The notes below the pieces were generated by a model, which saw nothing but the letters and a program-made list of their open reading frames with translations, was not told the DNA's origin and ran no database searches. DNA of 23,541 bases from LGRD01 sp031378125 (lineage in GTDB: Bacteria; Pseudomonadota; Gammaproteobacteria; Burkholderiales; Burkholderiaceae_C), in assembly GCA_031378125.1 (NCBI GenBank), contig JANNDW010000206.1:1-23541 (forward strand), given 5' to 3'. Both the position numbers and the translations under genes were made by a program. Shown here piece by piece: positions 1 through 7,393 of the stretch. Numbering within the stretch: the first letter of the stretch is position 1; every line of letters starts with the position of its first letter.

Positions 1-888
1 TCCGACAACGCCTACGCCTACACCGCCGAGGGCGACCCCAACACCGGTGTGATCATCGGCGACGACGCGGTGATGGTGGTCGACACCCAGGCCACGCCGG
101 TGATGGCGCAAGACGTGATCCGGCGCATCCGCGAGGTCACCGACAAGCCCATCAAATATGTCGTGATGAGCCACTACCACGCGGTGCGTGTGCTCGGCGC
201 CAGCGCCTACCGGCCGCAGCAGGTCATCGCCAGCCAGGACACGTATGACCTGATCGTCGAGCGCGGCGCGCAGGACATGAAGAGCGAGATCGAACGCTTC
301 CCGCGCCTGTTCCAGGCGGTCGAAACCATTCCGGGCCTGACCTGGCCGACGCTGACCTTCAAGGGCGAGATGACGGTCTGGCTCGGCAAGCTCGAAGTGC
401 GCCTGATCCAGCTCGGGCGCGGCCACACCAAGGGCGACACGGTGGCCTGGCTGCCGCAACAAAAAATCCTGTTCAGCGGCGACCTGGTGGAGTTCGATGC
501 CACGCCGTATGCGGGCGATGCCTACTTCAAGGACTGGCCGGCCACGCTGGACCGCATCAAAGACCTGCAGCCCACCGCGCTGGTGCCCGGCCGCGGCGCC
601 GCGCTCACCTGCCCGGCCATGGTGCAGGCCGGCCTGGCCGGAACGCGCAACTTCGTCAGCGACCTGTACGCCAGCGTGAAAGCCGGTGCGGCCGCCGGCA
701 AGGACTTGCGCAACATCTACAAAGACACGCACGCGGCGTTGAAACCCAAGTACGGCCACTGGGTCATCTTCGACCATTGCATGCCGTTCGACGTGACCCG
801 TGCGCTGGACGAAGCCACGCAGTACGCCGACCCGCGCATCTGGACGGCCGAGCGCGACAAGGCGATGTGGGAATCGCTGGAATCCTGA
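1..888 (+). CDS. Metallo-beta-lactamase-fold hydrolase, 5'-truncated by window edge
   Basis: The reading frame is open from base 1, so the true start lies upstream; the GTG at 49 is internal. The visible 295 codons show a metallo-beta-lactamase fold. The first metal motif is HYHAVR (172-189), followed by GHTKGDT near 421-441, SGD at 475-483 and VPGRG near 583-597. In a canonical dinuclear enzyme the first motif is HxHxDH and the last is GHG. Here Asp and His of the first motif are Val and Arg, and the last His is Arg (592-594). The Zn1 ligands (two His plus the GHT His) and the bridging Asp remain. The stop is 12 nt before the FAD monooxygenase, so the two are probably cotranscribed. The role is unknown; a hydrolase or thioesterase-like step in aromatic-acid catabolism is inference only. 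The fold call is firm. Confidence 0.85.
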   Translation, partial: SDNAYAYTAEGDPNTGVIIGDDAVMVVDTQATPVMAQDVIRRIREVTDKPIKYVVMSHYHAVRVLGASAYRPQQVIASQDTYDLIVERGAQDMKSEIERFPRLFQAVETIPGLTWPTLTFKGEMTVWLGKLEVRLIQLGRGHTKGDTVAWLPQQKILFSGDLVEFDATPYAGDAYFKDWPATLDRIKDLQPTALVPGRGAALTCPAMVQAGLAGTRNFVSDLYASVKAGAAAGKDLRNIYKDTHAALKPKYGHWVIFDHCMPFDVTRALDEATQYADPRIWTAERDKAMWESLES

Positions 889-900
889 AACGGCGCTTCG

Positions 901-2634
901 ATGAAGCCTGCCACCCGCACTCGCACAGATGCGCACACCGGCAGCGTCGGCGCTGGCGTCGACTTTCAGGCCATCGAGTTCAATTACCAGCCCCACCCCG
1001 ACCAGCGCGCGGCCGAGCCGACCCACCACCCGGTGGTGATCGTCGGTGCCGGCCCGGTGGGCCTGAGCCTGGCCATCGACCTGGCCCAGCGCGGCGTGAA
1101 GGTGCTGCTGCTCGACAACGACCACCGCCTGTCCAGTGGCTCGCGCGCCATTTGTTTTGCCAAGCGCACGCTGGAAGTCTTCGACCGCCTGGGCTGCGGC
1201 GAACCGATGGTGGCCAAGGGGGTGTCGTGGCAGATCGGCAAGGTGTTCTTCAAGGACGCGCCCATCTTCAGCTTCGACCTGTTGCCCGAGCCCGGCCACG
1301 AGCGCCCGGCCTTCATCAACCTGCAGCAGTATTACGTCGAGGGTTACCTGGCCGAGCGGGCGGCGGCATTGCCGCTGATCGAGATTCGCTGGAAGAACAA
1401 GGTCAGCGGCATCGAGCAGCACGCCGACCACACCACGTTGACCATAGCTACGCCCGACGGTCCGTACCGCATCGCCGCCGGGTACGTGGCGGCCTGCGAC
1501 GGTTCTCGCTCGGCCTTGCGTGCGCTGCTGGGCCTGGAAAGCAAGGGCCGCGTGTTCAAGGACCGTTTCCTGATCGCCGACATCCGCATTGACGCCGAAC
1601 TGCTGCCCGGCGGCGCCACCGAACGCTGGTTCTGGTTCGACCCGCCGTTCCACACGAACCAGAGCGTGCACGGCGGGCAGCGCACGCCTTCCAGCGTGCT
1701 TTTGCACCGCCAGCCCGACAACGTTTGGCGCATCGACTTCCAGCTCGGCTGGGACGCCGACCCCGACGAGGAGAAGAAGCCCGAGAACATCGTGCCGCGC
1801 GTCAAGGCCCTGCTCGCGAATTCGCCGGTGAAGGATGTGACCTTCACTTTGGAGTGGGCCAGCGTGTACACCTTCGCCTGCATGCGCATGGACAGCTTCT
1901 GCCACGGCCGTGTCTTGTTCGCGGGCGACTCGGCGCACGGTGTGTCGCCCTTCGGCGCGCGCGGTGCCAACTCGGGCGTGCAGGACGCCGAGAACCTGGC
2001 GTGGAAGCTGGCGCGTGTCGTGCGCGGTGAATCGCCGGCCGGCTTGCTGAGCAGCTACGGAGTCGAACGTGAATTCGCCGCCGACGAAAACATCCTCAAC
2101 AGCAGCCGCGCCACCGACTTCATCACGCCCAAGAGCGAGATCAGCCGTTTGTTCCGCAACGCGGTGCTGGACCTGGCGCGCGAGCACGCGTTTGCGCGCC
2201 GGCTCGTCAACAGCGGGCGCTTGTCGGTGCCGGCGGTGCTGCGGCATTCGGTGCTGAACACGCCCGACATCGACTCGTTTGCCGGCCCCATGGTCCCCGG
2301 CGCGGTGGCGGCCGATGCGCCGCTGCGGCGCGGCGGGCACGACACCTGGCTGCTGCGCGAACTGGGCTCGGAATTCACGCTGCTGGTGTTCGGGCCAGCG
2401 CCGCGCTGGGCTGCCGACCTGCCGGTGGCCATGCTGTCGGTCGGCGGGCTGGGGCTGAACGACAGCCTCGATCCCGCCCTGGCCGACGTGGACAGCTGGG
2501 CCGCGCAGCGCTACGACGCCCAGCCTGGCACGGCCTACCTGATCCGCCCCGACCAGCACGTGTGCGCACGCTGGCGCCACCCCGATGCCGCCCATGTGCG
2601 CGCTGCGCTCGCGCGAACCACTGGCCAACCGTGA
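901..2634 (+). CDS. FAD-dependent aromatic-ring monooxygenase (PheA/TfdB/MhpA-like)
   Basis: This 577-residue flavoprotein should hydroxylate a phenolic substrate using NAD(P)H and O2. The dinucleotide-binding fingerprint is GAGPVG at residues 49-54. The class A DG motif (ACDGSRS) has its Asp at residue 200, and the second FAD motif, AGDSAH, starts at residue 341 and runs into a conserved SPFGARGAN stretch. About 40 residues precede the Rossmann fold, and a C-terminal thioredoxin-like region follows the FAD core, as in phenol hydroxylase and MhpA relatives. It starts 12 nt after the metallo-beta-lactamase-fold gene and is followed by a DUF2783 gene and hmgA. A hydroxylation leading to homogentisate, for example from 3-hydroxyphenylacetate, would fit the context, but the substrate is inference. 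The family is secure; the exact reaction is not. Confidence 0.88.
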   Translation: MKPATRTRTDAHTGSVGAGVDFQAIEFNYQPHPDQRAAEPTHHPVVIVGAGPVGLSLAIDLAQRGVKVLLLDNDHRLSSGSRAICFAKRTLEVFDRLGCGEPMVAKGVSWQIGKVFFKDAPIFSFDLLPEPGHERPAFINLQQYYVEGYLAERAAALPLIEIRWKNKVSGIEQHADHTTLTIATPDGPYRIAAGYVAACDGSRSALRALLGLESKGRVFKDRFLIADIRIDAELLPGGATERWFWFDPPFHTNQSVHGGQRTPSSVLLHRQPDNVWRIDFQLGWDADPDEEKKPENIVPRVKALLANSPVKDVTFTLEWASVYTFACMRMDSFCHGRVLFAGDSAHGVSPFGARGANSGVQDAENLAWKLARVVRGESPAGLLSSYGVEREFAADENILNSSRATDFITPKSEISRLFRNAVLDLAREHAFARRLVNSGRLSVPAVLRHSVLNTPDIDSFAGPMVPGAVAADAPLRRGGHDTWLLRELGSEFTLLVFGPAPRWAADLPVAMLSVGGLGLNDSLDPALADVDSWAAQRYDAQPGTAYLIRPDQHVCARWRHPDAAHVRAALARTTGQP

Positions 2635-2644
2635 AGAGGCTTCG

Positions 2645-2869
2645 ATGCTGATCACCGAACCGCATCTCGAATCGCCCGACGATTTTTACGAAGCGCTGAT
2701 CGACGCGCACCGCGAGCTGAGCACCGCGCAGAGCCACGAGCTCAACGCCAAGCTGGTGCTGCTGCTGGCCAACCACGTCGGCCGGCTCGACGCCTTGAAA
2801 CAGGCACTGGATGCGGCGCGCACCAGCACGCTGGCCGGCGCGCCTACACCGGCCGGCGGCACCGCTTAG
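2645..2869 (+). CDS. DUF2783 family small protein
   Basis: This 74-residue protein starts at ATG 2645, 7 nt after a GAAGAGG ribosome-binding sequence. A longer in-frame start at 2585 would overlap the monooxygenase and add non-conserved residues. The central part (DDFYEALIDAHREL, then LNAKLVLLLANHVG) matches my recollection of the DUF2783 family, small cytosolic helical proteins of unknown function often encoded beside FAD monooxygenases. There is no signal peptide or membrane segment. The C-terminal 15 residues are Ala/Pro/Gly/Thr-rich and probably disordered. It lies 10 nt after the monooxygenase stop and 39 nt before hmgA, so it belongs to the operon. An accessory role to the monooxygenase is inference from position. 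Confidence 0.75.
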   Translation: MLITEPHLESPDDFYEALIDAHRELSTAQSHELNAKLVLLLANHVGRLDALKQALDAARTSTLAGAPTPAGGTA

Positions 2870-2908
2870 CCGCCACCGGCACCACCCTCATTCCACCGAG
2901 AGGCTCCG

Positions 2909-4210
2909 ATGAATTCCGCCTTGAACTACCTCAGCGGCTACGGCAACCAGCATCAGTCCGAGGCCGTGCCCGGCGCCTTGCCGGTTGGTCACAACAGCCC
3001 GCAGCGCGTGGCACACGGCCTGTATGCCGAGCTGTTGAGTGGCACCGCCTTCACCGCGCCGCGCCACGCCAACCTGCGCACCTGGCTGTACCGGCGCCTG
3101 CCGTCGGTTGGCGCCGGCGCCTATGAAAGGTTGGCGCACGCCTGGCTCAAGACCGGCGCGGCCGGTGGCGTCAAAGCGCCGCCGAACCCGATGCGCTGGA
3201 GCGCGGTGGCGATCCCCGACGCGGCGCAACAGCCGCTGGACTTCGTCGATGGCCTGCACACGATGGTGGTCAACGGCGACGCCGACGCCCAGACCGGCAT
3301 GGCCGCGCACCTGGTGCTGGCGAATCGCTCGATGGACCGGCGCGCGTTCATCAATGCCGATGGCGAGATGCTCATCGTGCCGCAGCAGGGCCGCTTGCGC
3401 ATCACCACCGAACTCGGCCTGCTGGACGTGGCGCCCGGCGAGGTGGCCCTGCTGCCGCGCGGCATGCCGTTCAAGGTGGGCTTGCCCGACGGCAGTGCGC
3501 GCGCTTATGTGTGCGAGAACTACGGCGCGCCGTTTCGCCTGCCGGAGCTGGGCCCGATCGGCTCGAACGGCCTGGCCAATGCGCGCGACTTCCTCGCCCC
3601 CACGGCCGCGTTCGAAGCCGACAACGGCGGCTATGAATTGGTCAAGAAGTTCGGCGGCGAATTGTGGCGTACCACGGCCCCGACCACGCCGTTCAACGTG
3701 GTCGCCTGGCACGGCAACCTGGTGCCTGTCAAATACGACACCACCCACTTCATGACGATCGGCTCGATCAGCTTCGACCACCCCGACCCGTCGATCTTCA
3801 CCGTGCTCACCTCGCCCAGCGACACGCCGGGCACGGCCAATTGCGACTTCGTGATTTTCCCGCCGCGCTGGCTGGTGGCCGAAGACACGTTCCGCCCGCC
3901 CTGGTTTCACCGCAACCTCATGTCCGAGTTCATGGGCCTGGTGCATGGCCAGTACGATGCCAAGCCCGAGGGCTTCAAGCCCGGTGGGGCATCGCTGCAC
4001 AACTGCATGGTGCCGCACGGGCCGGATGCCGACGCGTTTGAGCGGGCGTCCGGCAGCGAGCTCGCGCCGCACAAGCTCGACCACACGCTGGCCTTCATGT
4101 TCGAAAGCCGCTGGTGCTTTCGCCCCACCGAGTTTGCGCTCGGCGGGGGCGCGCTGGACCCGGACTACGCGGCCTGCTGGGCCGGCCTGAAGGACCGGTT
4201 CAAGGGTTGA
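2909..4210 (+). CDS. hmgA: Homogentisate 1,2-dioxygenase
   Basis: HmgA is the cytosolic non-heme Fe(II) enzyme that opens the ring of homogentisate with O2 to give maleylacetoacetate. The product is 433 residues, the normal family length. The iron ligands are visible: His334 and Glu340 in WFHRNLMSEFMG and His370 in MVPHGPD, matching His335, Glu341 and His371 of the human enzyme with a constant offset of one. The start at ATG 2909 is preceded by GAGAGG. It lies between the DUF2783 gene and fahA, the enzyme two steps later. No maleylacetoacetate isomerase gene is visible in the window, so that step must be encoded elsewhere or be glutathione-dependent through another locus. Confidence 0.97.
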   Translation: MNSALNYLSGYGNQHQSEAVPGALPVGHNSPQRVAHGLYAELLSGTAFTAPRHANLRTWLYRRLPSVGAGAYERLAHAWLKTGAAGGVKAPPNPMRWSAVAIPDAAQQPLDFVDGLHTMVVNGDADAQTGMAAHLVLANRSMDRRAFINADGEMLIVPQQGRLRITTELGLLDVAPGEVALLPRGMPFKVGLPDGSARAYVCENYGAPFRLPELGPIGSNGLANARDFLAPTAAFEADNGGYELVKKFGGELWRTTAPTTPFNVVAWHGNLVPVKYDTTHFMTIGSISFDHPDPSIFTVLTSPSDTPGTANCDFVIFPPRWLVAEDTFRPPWFHRNLMSEFMGLVHGQYDAKPEGFKPGGASLHNCMVPHGPDADAFERASGSELAPHKLDHTLAFMFESRWCFRPTEFALGGGALDPDYAACWAGLKDRFKG

Positions 4211-4239
4211 GGTCGGGGCTCAAGAGAAGGAAGCTTGAC

Positions 4240-5541
4240 ATGCTGAACGAAACCCACGATCCCGAGCTGCGCAGCTGGGTCGAGTCCGCCAACGACGGCC
4301 TCACCGAGTTCCCGATCCAGAACCTGCCGTTCGGCCGGTTTCGGCGCGCCGGCAGTGAAGAGCCTTTTCGCATCGGCGTGGCCATTGGCGACCAGGTGCT
4401 GGACCTGAAGTTGGCGCTGGCGCAATGCCCCTGGGACGGTTTTCACTACCGCATGATGGAGCCGCTGGCAGCCGGCAACCTGTACCACCTGATGGCCTTG
4501 GGCGCGCAGGCCCGCAGCGAAGCGCGCACGGCTTTGTCGAAAGCGCTGCGCCAGGACAGCGTGCAAGGGCCGTTTCTCGAACTGTGCCTGGTGCCGCAGC
4601 ACAAGGTCGAGATGGCGCTGCCTTGCCGCATCAATGACTACACCGACTTCTACACCGGCATCCACCACGCGCATGCAGTGGGCAAGCTGTTCCGGCCCGA
4701 AGCACCCTTGCTGCCCAACTACAAGTGGCTGCCGATCGGCTACCACGGCCGCGCGTCGTCGATCATCGTCAGTGGCCAGAGTCTTGCGCGCCCTGTGGGC
4801 CAGAGCAAGGGCACCGACGGCACGCCCCTGTTTGGCTCGTGCCGTGCGCTCGACTACGAACTGGAGCTGGGCGCGCTGATCGGCCCCAGCAATGCGCTGG
4901 GTGAGCCCGTCAGCATGGACGAGGCAGAGGATCGGCTGTTCGGCATGGTGCTGCTCAACGATTGGTCCGCACGCGATATTCAAGCCTGGGAGTACCAGCC
5001 GCTGGGGCCCTTTCTGGGCAAGAGTTTCGCCACCACCGTCTCACCCTGGGTGGTGACCATGGATGCCTTGGCGCCATTTCGCAAGCGAAGCGACCGGCCA
5101 GCCGGCGACCCCCAGCCGCTGCCTCACCTGGACTGCGAAGCCAACCGCGAGCAAGGCGCCATCGACATCACGCTGGAGGTGTGGTTGCAAACCCAGCAGA
5201 TGAAGTTGCAGGGTGCCGGCGCGGTGCGCTTGATGCAGTCCAACTTCACCGACGCGTACTGGACGCTGGCGCAACTTGTGGCGCACCACACCAGCAACGG
5301 CTGCAACCTGCAAAGCGGCGATTTGCTGGGCACCGGCACCTTGTCGGGCCCAGCGCAGGGGCAGGGCGGCTCGCTGCTGGAGCTGACGCACGGCGGCAAG
5401 CAGCCGATTCACTTGCCGAACGGCGAGCAACGCGCTTTCCTGCTCGACGGCGACACCGTGACCCTGCGGGGCTACTGCGAGCGGACGGGTTTCGCTCCCA
5501 TCGGGTTTGGCGAGTGTGTCGGGACGGTGGGCGTTCTGTAG
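4240..5541 (+). CDS. fahA: Fumarylacetoacetase
   Basis: FahA hydrolyses fumarylacetoacetate to fumarate and acetoacetate, the last step of homogentisate catabolism. The 433-residue protein starts at ATG 4240, behind an AGAAGGAAG ribosome-binding sequence 29 nt after hmgA; an upstream in-frame start at 4114 would lie inside hmgA and is rejected. The catalytic region DYTDFYTGIHHA supplies the metal-binding Asp and the active-site His. YELELGAL supplies two metal-binding Glu, and LLNDWSARDIQAWEYQPLG supplies a further Asp and the substrate-contact region. YKWLPIGYHGRASS is the typical substrate-binding stretch. The gene is intact and full length. A 149-bp gap with no convincing terminator separates it from dctP. 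Confidence 0.97.
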   Translation: MLNETHDPELRSWVESANDGLTEFPIQNLPFGRFRRAGSEEPFRIGVAIGDQVLDLKLALAQCPWDGFHYRMMEPLAAGNLYHLMALGAQARSEARTALSKALRQDSVQGPFLELCLVPQHKVEMALPCRINDYTDFYTGIHHAHAVGKLFRPEAPLLPNYKWLPIGYHGRASSIIVSGQSLARPVGQSKGTDGTPLFGSCRALDYELELGALIGPSNALGEPVSMDEAEDRLFGMVLLNDWSARDIQAWEYQPLGPFLGKSFATTVSPWVVTMDALAPFRKRSDRPAGDPQPLPHLDCEANREQGAIDITLEVWLQTQQMKLQGAGAVRLMQSNFTDAYWTLAQLVAHHTSNGCNLQSGDLLGTGTLSGPAQGQGGSLLELTHGGKQPIHLPNGEQRAFLLDGDTVTLRGYCERTGFAPIGFGECVGTVGVL

Positions 5542-5690
5542 CCCTGCAACACATCCCGCGTCGCCGCGCCGGCCTAGGCGGTTCCCCCATCCTCTTCGGG
5601 CCAAACGTTGCATTAGCATTGTTGAAGCCGTTTGATGCCCATTCAAGGGCTTCCGTTTGCGCCATCGTTTTTCGAATCAGGAGAGTTTTC

Positions 5691-6719
5691 ATGAAGTCTT
5701 TCGCCGGTTCCCTCATCACGCTGGCCGCCGCGCTTGCCACGCTGCCCGCAACGGCCCAGGAAGTCACGCTCAAGTTCCACCACATCTGGAATCCGCAGGC
5801 CATGGCCTCGGTCAATGTCATCGGCCCGTGGTGCGACAAGGTCGCGGCCGAATCCAACAACCGAATGAAGTGCCAGATCTTCCCCGCCATGTCGATGGGT
5901 GGCACGCCGCCGCAGCTGGTCGACCAGGTGAAGGACGGCGTGGTCGACCTGACCATCACCTTGCCGGGTTACACCGCGGGCCGCTTCCCCACCACCGAAG
6001 CCTTCGAGTTGCCGTTCATGTGCAATTCGGCCGAGGCCGGCGCGCGTGCCGCGTGGGATTACTTCGGCAAGTATTCGCTGAAAGAATTCCCCGGCACCAA
6101 GATCCTGGCCACCTGGGTGCACGACGAAGGTTATGTGCACACCCGCGACAAGCCGGTCAAGACGCTGGCCGACTTCAAGGGCATGAAGATGCGCGCGCCC
6201 ACGCGCCAGACCAACAAGCTGCTGACCTCGCTGGGCGCCTCGCCGGTGGGCATGCCGCTGCCGGCCATTCCCGACGCGGTGAGCAAGGGCACGATCGACG
6301 GCTTCTTGCTGCCTTGGGAAGTGATGCCCTCGCTGAAGCTGCAGGAGATGGTCAAATTCCACAGCGAGACCGACCCGTCGCGCCCGGCCCTGTACAGCTC
6401 GGTGTTCATCTTCGGCATGAACCAGGCCCGGTTCGACAGCCTGCCCGCCGACCTGCAAGCGATCATCGAGCGCAACAGCGGCGCGGCGTATTCGCAGTCC
6501 ATCGGCAAAATATGGGACGGCAGCCAGGCGGCCGGCCGCAAGGCCGCGCAGGAGCGTGGCAACACGTTCTACATGATCCCGGCGTCTGAACTCGACAACT
6601 GGGTCACCGCTTCGGCGCCCTTGTACACCGACTGGATCGCCGACATGGACAAGAAGGGCCTGAACGGCAAGCAGATGCTGCAGGACGCGAAGGATCTGCT
6701 GGTCAAGTACAAGAAGTGA
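5691..6719 (+). CDS. dctP: TRAP transporter periplasmic substrate-binding protein, DctP family
   Basis: This 342-residue protein would be the extracytoplasmic receptor of a TRAP carboxylate transporter. The start at ATG 5691 follows an AGGAG sequence by about 7 nt. Residues 1-23 form a Sec signal peptide: basic start, Ala/Leu-rich core, likely cut after PATAQ or ATA. The mature part shows DctP features: a KFHHIWNP opening strand, MSMGGTPPQLVDQVKDGVVD, the conserved Arg in MKMRAPTRQTN, and a GTIDGFLLPWE segment. It precedes its membrane partners dctQ and dctM. The position after hmgA and fahA suggests an aromatic or organic acid as substrate, but ligand specificity cannot be read from sequence. 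Inclusion in the hmgA transcript is possible but not shown. Confidence 0.93.
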   Translation: MKSFAGSLITLAAALATLPATAQEVTLKFHHIWNPQAMASVNVIGPWCDKVAAESNNRMKCQIFPAMSMGGTPPQLVDQVKDGVVDLTITLPGYTAGRFPTTEAFELPFMCNSAEAGARAAWDYFGKYSLKEFPGTKILATWVHDEGYVHTRDKPVKTLADFKGMKMRAPTRQTNKLLTSLGASPVGMPLPAIPDAVSKGTIDGFLLPWEVMPSLKLQEMVKFHSETDPSRPALYSSVFIFGMNQARFDSLPADLQAIIERNSGAAYSQSIGKIWDGSQAAGRKAAQERGNTFYMIPASELDNWVTASAPLYTDWIADMDKKGLNGKQMLQDAKDLLVKYKK

Positions 6720-6742
6720 CCGCGCGCCGCTGAGCTTGCGCG

Positions 6743-6775
6743 GCCGGCTCCGTTCTGGAGCCCGGCTTTCTTTTT
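6743..6775 (+). terminator. Intrinsic terminator or attenuator between dctP and dctQ
   Basis: The arm 6743-6751 (GCCGGCTCC) pairs with 6757-6766 with one bulged C at 6763, leaving a 5-nt loop (GTTCT). A T-rich run TTTCTTTTT (6767-6775) follows directly. The hairpin starts 24 nt after the dctP stop. A partial terminator here would give more of the periplasmic receptor than of the membrane subunits, a common arrangement in binding-protein-dependent systems; read-through to dctQM is inferred. Confidence 0.75.
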
Positions 6776-6823
6776 GATCCGTCTGTGAAGCGGCGCCCCG
6801 GCCCCGCGCGCCGAGGAAACCGC

Positions 6824-7393
6824 ATGACCCGATTCTTGTCCCGCCTGGCCTGGTGGTTCGCCGTGGTGGGTGGCCTGTGTGGCTGCGCGGTGGCCTTGAT
6901 GACCGTGGTGAGCATCGTCGCCCGGGCGGTGGTCTCAAAGCCGATCGCGGGCGACGTCGAACTGACGCAGTTCGGCATTGCCATCTGCATTTCCTTGTGC
7001 CTGCCGTGGTGCCAACTGCACGGCGGCAACATCATCGTGGACTTCTTCACCCAGAAGGCGAGCGAGGCCACCACCCGCAGGCTCGACGCCTTCGGCGGTT
7101 TGCTGCTGGCGCTGATGGTGGGGCTGCTGGCCTGGCGCACCGCGGCCGGCGCATTCGCCGTCGGCGGTGCCGGCGAGACCAGCATGATCCTGGGCCTGCC
7201 GATGTGGTGGGTCTATGCGGCGCTGGCGCCGGGGTTGGCGCTGGCCGGAGTCATCGCGATATCCCAGTCCATCTTGCGGCTGTCCGGCCGCAACCCGGTG
7301 CAGGACGTCTCTCAAGGAAATGTGGCTCTGCCACTTTCTTTGATCCCCGCGGGGGACGGGCGCCGCGAGGCGGCGTCCTCGGGGCGCTCATGA
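6824..7393 (+). CDS. dctQ: TRAP transporter small permease, DctQ family
   Basis: DctQ is the four-helix small membrane subunit of the TRAP transporter. ATG 6824 is chosen over GTG 6785 because GAGGAAA lies just upstream and the product then begins MTRFLSRLAWWFAVV, the usual short N-terminus before helix 1. Hydrophobic helices are visible near residues 8-35, 45-65, 85-110 and 125-150. WWVYAALAPG is typical of the last helix. At 189 residues it is longer than many DctQ proteins: the last 25 or so residues are hydrophilic and are encoded by a GC-rich inverted repeat (7345-7384), so this tail is probably not part of the fold. Its TGA overlaps the dctM ATG by 2 nt. Confidence 0.9.
   Translation: MTRFLSRLAWWFAVVGGLCGCAVALMTVVSIVARAVVSKPIAGDVELTQFGIAICISLCLPWCQLHGGNIIVDFFTQKASEATTRRLDAFGGLLLALMVGLLAWRTAAGAFAVGGAGETSMILGLPMWWVYAALAPGLALAGVIAISQSILRLSGRNPVQDVSQGNVALPLSLIPAGDGRREAASSGRS
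7345..7384 (+). repeat. Imperfect GC-rich inverted repeat at the dctQ end, upstream of dctM start
   Basis: CCCCG (7345-7349) pairs with CGGGG (7380-7384), GGACG with CGTCC, and CCGC with GCGG around a GAG loop; unpaired left-side bulges separate the blocks. The predicted RNA hairpin ends 5 nt before the dctM ATG (7390), where a ribosome-binding site should lie, and it encodes the tail of DctQ. It may modulate dctM translation through coupling, or be a dispersed intergenic element absorbed into the gene end. Confidence 0.55.

Noticed and set aside
2888..4084. Minus-strand open frame of 398 codons opposite hmgA
   Set aside because: Antisense to a complete hmgA with all iron ligands; the translation is His/Arg/Val-rich with no recognisable fold.
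5542..5690. Terminator or promoter between fahA and dctP
   Set aside because: GC-rich palindromic bits around 5565-5580 lack a T-tract, and TTGCAT/TTGAAG elements have no matching -10 at the right distance; not strong enough to list.
6785..6823. Upstream GTG start for dctQ
   Set aside because: It would add 13 Arg/Pro-rich residues and lacks a ribosome-binding site, while ATG 6824 has GAGGAAA in place.
5643..6938. Minus-strand open frame of 431 codons opposite dctP
   Set aside because: It covers dctP, a terminator hairpin and the dctQ start; the translation is Arg/His-rich and without family features.
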